From NCBI GenBank assembly GCA_002890585.1, contig MIQB01000044.1, forward strand, positions 1-17,437: 17,437 nucleotides of DNA, written 5' to 3'. The notes beneath the pieces are model-generated. The model did no database searches and had not been told where the DNA came from. It saw only the letters and a list, made by a program, of their open reading frames with translations. The position numbers and the translations under genes were made by a program. The stretch is from Tannerella sp. oral taxon 808. Lineage in GTDB: Bacteria; Bacteroidota; Bacteroidia; Bacteroidales; Tannerellaceae. Shown in pieces: positions 7,537 through 15,400 of this stretch (its first letter is position 1; the number at the start of each line of letters is the position of its first letter).

Positions 7537-8487
7537 ATGATGAGAAGATTACGCAACATACTGATCACCCTTTTGCTGCTTGGCATCGCAGGCATCATGG
7601 CCGGCAGCTTTTTTCTGCTCGATTACGGCCTCCGACCGGCCGACAACAAAGGTCGCGATACGGATGGGTCGTACGCCTACATGCTTGAGACCTACCCCTT
7701 TCTCCGCCCCTGGATTGACAGCCTCCGCCGCGAGGGCGCCCTGCGCGACACCTTCATCACTGCCGACGACGGCACACGCCTACATGCGCTCTACGCCCGC
7801 GCTCCGCGGCCCACGCGCCGCTCGGCCGTCATCATTCACGGATACACCGATTGCGCCGTGCGCATGCTCATGATTGGCTACCTCTATCACCACGACTTGG
7901 GCTTCAACATCCTCCTGCCCGACCTTTACGGCTCCGGCCTGAGCGGCGGCGATTACATCCGTATGGGCTGGCTCGACCGCCTCGACGTGATCCGCTGGAC
8001 ACGCATCGCTGACGAGCTTTTCGGCCCACGCGCCACGATCGCCCTGCACGGTATATCGATGGGCGCCGCCACGGTGATGATGGTGGCTGGCGAAGAGCAA
8101 CAGGCTGACGTGCGCTGCTTTGTGGAAGACTGCGGCTACACCAGCGTCTGGGATGAGTTTGGCAAGGAGCTGCGCGCCCAGTTCGGCCTGCCCGAGATGC
8201 CGATGCTTTACACCACCAGCATGCTCTGCCGCGCGCGTTATGGGTGGGACTTCCTGCAAGCCTCGTCGCTGGCGCAGGTGGCGGCTTCGGAGTTGCCCAT
8301 CTTCTTTATCCACGGCGAGGCGGACGATTATGTGCCCACTGAGATGGTTCACCCCCTCTACGAGGCTAAACGCCGTGGCGACCGCGCGCTGTGGATCGCC
8401 CCCGGATCGGCCCACGCCTTTTCCTACCATGACCATCGCGCGGAGTACACCGCACGCGTCCGCGCCTTCGTCCGGAAGTATATGTAG
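7537..8487 (+). CDS. Membrane-anchored alpha/beta hydrolase
   Basis: A 316-aa serine hydrolase; the substrate cannot be told from sequence. Residues 1-28 (RRLRN then ILITLLLLGIAGIMAGSFFLL) are an N-terminal membrane anchor or uncleaved signal. The fold is shown by HGYTD (101-105, likely oxyanion region), the nucleophile elbow GISMG with S174, HGEADDYVP with acid D263, and GSAHAFS with H293. Proteins of this type are often annotated as alpha/beta hydrolases related to dienelactone hydrolase or peptidase S9/S15; a role on the periplasmic side of the inner membrane is likely. A GTG at 7429 would add 36 residues, but that stretch lies upstream of and through the TACCTTTG box, so ATG 7537 (or 7540) is preferred. 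It appears to be a single-gene unit. Confidence 0.88.
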   Translation: MMRRLRNILITLLLLGIAGIMAGSFFLLDYGLRPADNKGRDTDGSYAYMLETYPFLRPWIDSLRREGALRDTFITADDGTRLHALYARAPRPTRRSAVIIHGYTDCAVRMLMIGYLYHHDLGFNILLPDLYGSGLSGGDYIRMGWLDRLDVIRWTRIADELFGPRATIALHGISMGAATVMMVAGEEQQADVRCFVEDCGYTSVWDEFGKELRAQFGLPEMPMLYTTSMLCRARYGWDFLQASSLAQVAASELPIFFIHGEADDYVPTEMVHPLYEAKRRGDRALWIAPGSAHAFSYHDHRAEYTARVRAFVRKYM

Positions 8488-8524
8488 GCCGGGGGGGAGC
8501 CGAACCGATCCGAAGGGCGACTTG

Positions 8525-8608
8525 TCAATGATTAATTGTCAATTATCAATGATTACCCCGAAGACACGGCAGCATGGCACCGCGCTATCATTAATCACTA
8601 ATCATTAA
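8525..8608. repeat. AT-rich palindromic island
   Basis: In the gap between the hydrolase and ruvA, TCAATGATTA occurs at 8525-8534 and 8546-8555. A 9/10 inverted copy, TAATCATTAA, is at 8599-8608. Between the direct copies lies AATTG-T-CAATT, a near-perfect palindrome. The island is much more AT-rich than its surroundings. It could be a dispersed intergenic repeat or a regulator-binding region; no gene is visible. Confidence 0.5.
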
Positions 8609-8716
8609 TAATTGCCCTCGGCTTGATGATATACGTTTTCTCATCTTTTCACGTTATGAGGGACGCGTATATCCCGGGCGGGCGCATCGTTTGGCCCCTT
8701 CCCGATAAACACTGTA

Positions 8717-8785
8717 GCTGCAGGGCTGCAAACCACCGCGGGGCGAGGCCCCAAACCACCGCGCCACGAGGCGCATAAATGCCAC
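8717..8785. repeat. Three 23-bp units, each a different hairpin, upstream of ruvA
   Basis: Units 8717-8739, 8740-8762 and 8763-8785 are each exactly 23 bp: a hairpin followed by a shared tail AAACCACCGC (ATAAATGCCAC-like in the third). The hairpins are GCAG-GG-CTGC, GGGGC-GAG-GCCCC and GCGCC-ACGA-GGCGC, three different stems that are all perfect. The array ends 4 bp before the ruvA ATG, so it lies in or next to the leader. The 8694-8716 stretch may be a decayed fourth unit (AAACAC at the tail position). The rest of 8609-8716 shows nothing clear. Confidence 0.75.
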
Positions 8786-8792
8786 GTTTATG
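8774..8792 (+). promoter_or_regulatory. Inverted repeat overlapping the ruvA start codon
   Basis: CATAAA (8774-8779) pairs with TTTATG (8787-8792) over a 7-nt loop, and the second arm contains the ruvA ATG (8790-8792). If it forms in mRNA it would hide the start codon. It is weak (A/T-rich) and competes with the third 23-bp hairpin, so this is tentative. Confidence 0.3.
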
Positions 8793-9377
8793 ATTGAATA
8801 CATCAAAGGAGAAATCGTAGAGCTGCAACCCGCGCTGATGGTCATGGAGTGCGGCGGCGTGGGTTACGAGCTGAACATCTCCCTGACCACCTACAGCGCC
8901 TTCGATGGGCAGCGCGAGGGCAAGATCTACGTCCACGAAGTCATCCGCGAAGACGCCCATCTGCTCTTCGGCTTTGCCGGCCGCGAGGAGCGCGAGCTCT
9001 TCCTACTGCTCACATCCGTTTCCGGCGTCGGCCCCAACACCGCCCGCATGATCCTCTCCTCCTTCAAGCCTGGCGACCTCATCGACGTCATCGCCGCGGG
9101 CGACGACACGACCCTGACCGCCGTCAAGGGCATCGGCAACAAGACGGCCCAACGCATCGTCGTAGACCTTAAAAACAAGGTCCGCCCCGTGGCCGGCCTC
9201 GACGAACGCCGAGCCGCACACAGCGTCCGGCCCGACACGCACGAAGAAGCCGTGGCCGCGCTCGTCATGCTCGGTTTCCAGAAAAACGCCTCCCAAAAAG
9301 CCGTCGAGAAGCTCCTCAAGGCCCAGCCAGACATGCCCGTGGAGCAAATCGTGCGCAGCGCCCTGAAGATGCTCTGA
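8790..9377 (+). CDS. ruvA: Holliday junction branch migration protein RuvA
   Basis: DNA-binding subunit of the RuvAB branch-migration motor: RuvA tetramers hold the four-way junction and load RuvB. The 195-aa length is typical. Domain I (OB fold) begins MIEYIKGEIVEL and contains VGYELNIS. Domain II has two helix-hairpin-helix motifs, SGVGPN (78-83) and KGIGNK (113-118). A linker (about 133-150) leads to the RuvB-binding domain III (about 151-195; EEAVAALVMLGF). ATG 8790 gives the conserved N-terminus. The gene is followed after 36 bp by sprA; ruvA next to sprA is a familiar order in Bacteroidota and suggests possible co-transcription, since no -7 box was seen between them. Confidence 0.96.
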   Translation: MIEYIKGEIVELQPALMVMECGGVGYELNISLTTYSAFDGQREGKIYVHEVIREDAHLLFGFAGREERELFLLLTSVSGVGPNTARMILSSFKPGDLIDVIAAGDDTTLTAVKGIGNKTAQRIVVDLKNKVRPVAGLDERRAAHSVRPDTHEEAVAALVMLGFQKNASQKAVEKLLKAQPDMPVEQIVRSALKML

Positions 9378-9413
9378 GCCTCACCCATAATCTCCCCCCC
9401 AGCCTCTACGTAT

Positions 9414-12400
9414 ATGAAAACAGGTTGCACACAGCCCCCATTCAAGCCATACAAAGCCCCATCGGCTCAGAAAAAGGCACTTTTCAGAATCGAAAAGCCC
9501 CATTTTCTCAGCAAAAGGCACTTTTCAGAATCGAAAAGCCCCATTTTCTCAGCAAAAGGCATTTTTCAGAATCGAAAAGCCCCATTTTCTCAGCAAAAGG
9601 CATTTTTCGAAATCGAAAAGCCCCATTTTCTCAGCAAAAGGCATTTTTCGGGAGCGGAAAGCCCCTTTTTCTCAGCCAATGGACCCTCGCAGAGTGTGAA
9701 GCCCCATTTTCTCAGAAAACGAACCCTCGCGGGGTGTGAAGCCCCATTTTCTCAGAAAACGAACCATTCCAAGTCGAGAAGCCCCATTTTCTCAGAAAAA
9801 GGCGCCTCACACACCCCGGCGCGTCGCTTCGTGAGCCTCATCCTTACACTCCTTGCCCTCCTCCTCACCACCCCATACACAAACGCACAAACCCCAGCCG
9901 ACACAGCGCGCCGAGACACCACACGCATCCACCGCACCGACTCGGCCACCAACGCCAACGCCGTGCCCACCAAGCCACGCTACCCCGTAGCCCGCACAGT
10001 CCCCCTCTACTATCGCGACCTGACACAGCCCATGCCAGCCGATCTACATAACCCAGAAAACCTGAAAACAACCATCGAGTACGACCTCATCACCGGCATG
10101 TACATCATCCACACCCGCCTCGGCGACATGGAGCTCGGCACACCCATCACCCTCACCCCCGAGCAATATCAAGACTACACCATGCAGCAATCCATGCACG
10201 CCTACTACCGACAGAAGAACGAAGAAAACTTTAGGCAGGCAGCCGGCGAAAAACTGAACCTCATGGACATGCGCTTCAACATCGGCGCCGCCGATCGCAT
10301 CTTCGGCCCCGGCGGCATCCGCGTCAAGTCGCAAGGGACAGCCGAAATGAAAGTCGGCATGAAAACCAGCTCCACCAAGAACCCCTCCCTGCCCGAACGC
10401 TCCCGCAGCCACTCCTACTTCAACTTCGACAACAACGTACAGCTCAACATGCAAGCCACCGTCGGCACCAAGGTGAACTTCGGCCTGAACTACAACACCC
10501 AATCCTCATTCGACTTCGACGCCTCCCGGCTCAACCTGGCCTACGCCGGCGACGAAGACGAAATCATCAAAAACATCGAAGCCGGAAATGTCAGCCTCAA
10601 CACAAACAACTCCCTCATCCGCGGCGGCGCAGCCCTCTTCGGCGTCAAGGCAGAGCTGCAATTCGGCAAGCTGCGCGTCAACGCACTCCTGGCCCAGCAA
10701 AACTCCGAGTCCCGCACCATCACCTCACAAGGAGGCGTCCAAACAACCGACTTTGAAATCAACATCGACAACTACGACGACAACCGACACTTCTTCCTCG
10801 GATACTTCTTCCGCGATCGCTACGACGAAGCCATGGCCAAACTCCCCCTCATAGCCTCCAGCGCCAAAATCACAAAAATGGAAGTCTGGGTCACCAACAA
10901 ACGAGGCAATTACAACGACGCCCGCGACATCGTCGCCTTCTCCGACCTCGGCGAAAACGTCCACATCGGCAACACCGCCGAAGTACAACCCTCAGGCACC
11001 ATCCGCGTCACCTACAACGACGCCAACACACTCTACAGCCGCGTCAGCACCCTCAACAACGCCCGCAGCATCGATCGCGTCAACAACGCCCTCAACTTCC
11101 TCGAAGACGGACGCGATTACGAGAAAATCGAAAGCGCACGCCTCCTCAGCCCCTCAGAATACACCTACAACGAAGCCCTCGGCTACATCTCCCTCCAAAT
11201 GCAACTCCAACCCGACGAAAGCCTCGCCGTAGCCTACCAATACACCTACGGCGGAAAGACATACCAAGTGGGCGAATTCTCCACCGACAACACCAAAAAC
11301 ACAACCGGCTGCCTCTTCGTAAAACTCCTCAAAGGCATCAACGAATCACCCGGCATGCCCTTCTGGGACCTAATGATGAAAAACGTCTACTCACTCGACG
11401 CCTATTCCGTACAAAAAGACAAGTTCAAGCTCGACATCGTCTACCAAAGCGACACCGTCGGCACCTACGTCTACAGCATCCAAGAAGGCAACATCTCCGG
11501 CAAAACCCTCCTCCAAGTCATGAACCTCGACCGCCTCGACGCCAACAACGAACCCTACCCCAACGGCTACTTCGACTTCGTAGAAGGCTACACCATCAAC
11601 CCCAGCAACGGGCGCATCTTCTTCCCCGTCGTCGAACCCTTTGGCGCCCACCTGCGCAAAGCCATCGGCAACAACACCATCGCCAACCGATACACCTTCC
11701 AAGAACTCTACGACTCCACCAAAACCGTCGCCCAGCAAATCGCCGAGAAAAACAAATTCAAGCTGCGAGGCAAATACCGAGCCTCCTCAGCCTCAGAAAT
11801 CAACCTCGGATCCACCAACATAGCCCGCGGATCAGTCGTAGTCACAGCCGGCGGCGTCAAGCTCACAGAAAACGTAGATTACACCGTAGATTACGCCTCA
11901 GGCATCGTCAACATCCTCAACGAAAGCGTCCTGGCCAACCGTAGCTCCATCAGCGTATCGCTCGAGAACCAATCAGCCTACAACATGCAACGTAAAACAA
12001 TGATGGGCCTCGATCTGAACTACGAATTCTCCAAAAACCTCTCCGCCGGAGCCACCGTCATGCACCTCTCCGAAATGCCGCTCACAACAAAGACCACCAT
12101 GGGCGACGAATCCATCAACAACACCCTCTGGGGCGCCAACCTCGCCTACAAAGGCGAAAGCCAATGGCTCACCAATGTGGTAGACAAACTCCCTCTGCTC
12201 AACCTGACCAAACCCAGCCAAATCTCCTTCAATGCCGAGTTTGCCCACCTCATCGCCGGCCATTACCAAAACGAAAACACAGGGCGCTACTCCTACATGG
12301 ACGATTTCGAATCCACCCAAAGCAGCTACGACCTGCTCAACCCCTATCCCTGGGCCCTGGCCAGTGTACCTTACGACAACGGCGCCGGAACCCGCTTCCC

Positions 12401-15400
12401 CGAAGCCTCACTCTCGAATAACATAGCCTACGGCAAAAACCGCGCACTCTTCGCCTGGTATTACATCGACGGCATCTTCACCCGCCGCAACTCATCCCTC
12501 AAGCCAAAACACATCACAGATCGCGACATCTCAAACCACTACGTCCGCCCCGTAGAATACTCCGAAATCTACCCCAACAAAGACCTCGCCTTCTACCCCA
12601 ACGAACGCGGCCCCTACAACCTCGATGCCGACGGCATGAACCCCGACGGCACACTGACCAACCCCCAAAAGCGTTGGGGCGGCATGATGCGCAAGCTGGA
12701 GATGACAGACTTCGAACACGCCAACATCGAATACGTCGAATTCTGGATGATGGACCCCTTCATCTATAACCGCGAAACAACTACAGGTGGCGACCTCTAC
12801 CTGAACCTCGGCGACGTTTCCGAAGACATCCTCAAGGACGGCAAGAAGTTCTTTGAGAACGGTCTGCCCGTCAATGGCGATATAAGCCAAGTGGATACAA
12901 ACGTCTGGGGCAAAACACTGCGCCAACAAAGCACAGTCTACGCTTTTGACAACACCTCCGGCGCGCGTCGGCAGCAAGATGTAGGTTTCAACGGCCTCTC
13001 ATCAACAGAAGAGAAGAAATTCCCCACCTATCGCAACTATGTGGAGCGCCTGCGCACCAAAGTCTCCGCCGCCACATGGATGAAGTGGGAGCGCGATCCC
13101 TTCTCCCCCATCAACGACCCTGCCGGCGACGACTATCACTATTTCCGTGGCTCAGATTACGACCGCGACGAAGTGGACATCCTTACCCGATACAAACACT
13201 ACAACGGCACCGAAGGCAACTCCACAGCCTCAGAAGATTCCCCCGAAGGCTACGACATCTCATCCAAAACCATCCCCGATGTGGAAGATCTGAACGGCGA
13301 CAACACCATGAGCGATAATGAGCGATACTATGAGTACAAAATCTCCATCCGCCCCAAAGACATGGTCGTGGGTAGCAACCACATCATCAACGAGCGCAAA
13401 GCCCTCGTCCGGCTGCCCAACGGCGACACGACAACCGTCACATGGTATCAATTCAAAGTGCCCATCAAGGAATACCTGCGTCGTGTAGGCTCCATACAGG
13501 GCTACAAGAGCATCCGCTTCATGCGCCTTTACATGACAGACTTTAGCGAGACGACCATCCTCCGCCTCGGCACCTTCGAGCTGGTGCGTGGCGATTGGCG
13601 CACTTACCTGCAGAGCTTAGCCAATCCTGGCGCCCCTCCCTCCATTAATGGTACGCTCGACGTCACCTCCGTCAACATCGAAGAGAATGGCGACCGCGAA
13701 CCCGTGAACTACATCTTGCCTCCGGGAGTCACCCGCATGACTGACCCCAGTCAGCCACAACTCCGCCAGCAGAACGAGCAAGCACTCTCCATGAAGGTCA
13801 CCAACCTCGCCTCGCAAGACGCACGCGCCATCTACAAGAATACGAACTACGACATGCGCCGCTACAAACGCATGCAGCTCTTCGTCCACGCTGAGAAGTT
13901 CATCAACGACGTCACCAACCTCAGCGATGGCGAGCTCTCCGTCTTCATTCGCCTTGGATCAGACTACAAGAACAATTACTACGAGTACGAGGTGCCCCTG
14001 CACCTCACCCCCGCCGGACACTACAACAACAGCAGCGACGCCGATCGCTCAGCCGTATGGCCCGATGGCAACATGATCGACTTCCGCACCGAAGTGCTCA
14101 CCAACCTGAAGAACCGTCGCAACCGCGCCAAGCGCGAAGGCCGGTCGGGCGTCTCCTTCGCCACCGTCTATTCCGAGTTCGACCCCGACCGTCAGCTGAA
14201 CAAGATCAGCGTGGTGGGCAACCCGAGCTTGGCCGAAGTGAAGACGATTATGATTGGTATACGCAACAACTCGAAAGACATCAAGAGCGGCGAGGTGTGG
14301 GTGAATGAACTCCGCATGACCGACTTCGACGAGAAAGGCGGATGGGCCGCCAACGCAGCACTGAGTGTCGCCCTCTCCGATCTCGGAACCATCAATGCGG
14401 CCGGACGCATCACCACGGCCGGCTTTGGCAACATCGATCAATCTATCGGCGAACGCAGCATGGACAATTACACGCAATATGCCGTCTCCGCATCCGTACA
14501 GCTTGGCAAGTTCTTCCCCGAAAAGACACAAGTGAACCTGCCCCTCTACTACGCCTACTCTCGCGAGACGATCTCCCCAGAATACAACCCCCTCGACGGC
14601 GACATCCACCTCAGCGACGCCCTCGACGCGGCCGTTACCCAGACGCAGAAAGACTCCATCAAGAACCTCACCCAGCAGCGCGTCACCACCAAAAGCCTCG
14701 CCCTAAACAACGTCCAAGTGAATGTGCAAAGCAAGACGCCCATGCCTTACGACCCCTCGAACTTCTCCTTCAGCTATGCCTATAACGAAAACGAGCGCAA
14801 GGATCCCGAGACGGTCTATGAGACAACGAAGAACTACCAGGGCAGCCTCAGCTACGTCTATACGCCCTACGTCCGACCTTTCCAACCCTTCCGCGACTTA
14901 GAGAAGAGCAACGGCTACACGCGCTACATCAAGCAATTCGCCATCAACTACCTGCCCTCCAGCATCACCTTCCAGACCTCCATGCTCCGTAACTACTACG
15001 AGATACAGCTCCGCGACATGGATCACTTAGACGATGCCGCGTCCGTACACACCCTGCCCGTCTCCTTCAGCAGCCGCTTCAACTGGGATCGCTCCTTTAG
15101 CATCCGCTGGAGCCCGCTCTCCAACCTGAACATAGACTTCGCCGCTGGCACCAACGCCCGCATCGAAGAACCACACGTGCAAGTGAATAAGAAGCTCAAC
15201 CGAACCGACTATGAGATTTGGAAAGACTCTGTCAAGAAGAGCATCGCTGACCTCGGTACGCCTTTGGCTTACGACCAGACCTTCAACGTGACCTACACCC
15301 TGCCCCTGCAATACATCCCCATACTTGATTGGGTAGGGGCTAACATGGCCTACACCGCCCAGTATAACTGGGACCGTGGCTCCCTCATAGACAACAACAC

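Noticed and set aside
8636..8646. TTTTCTCATCT before ruvA as an extra copy of the 41-bp repeat
   Set aside because: There is no AAAAG at the expected offset and no second unit; probably chance.
8649..8960. 103-aa minus-strand frame overlapping the ruvA start
   Set aside because: It overlaps the conserved N-terminus of ruvA and the hairpin repeats; no supporting motif.
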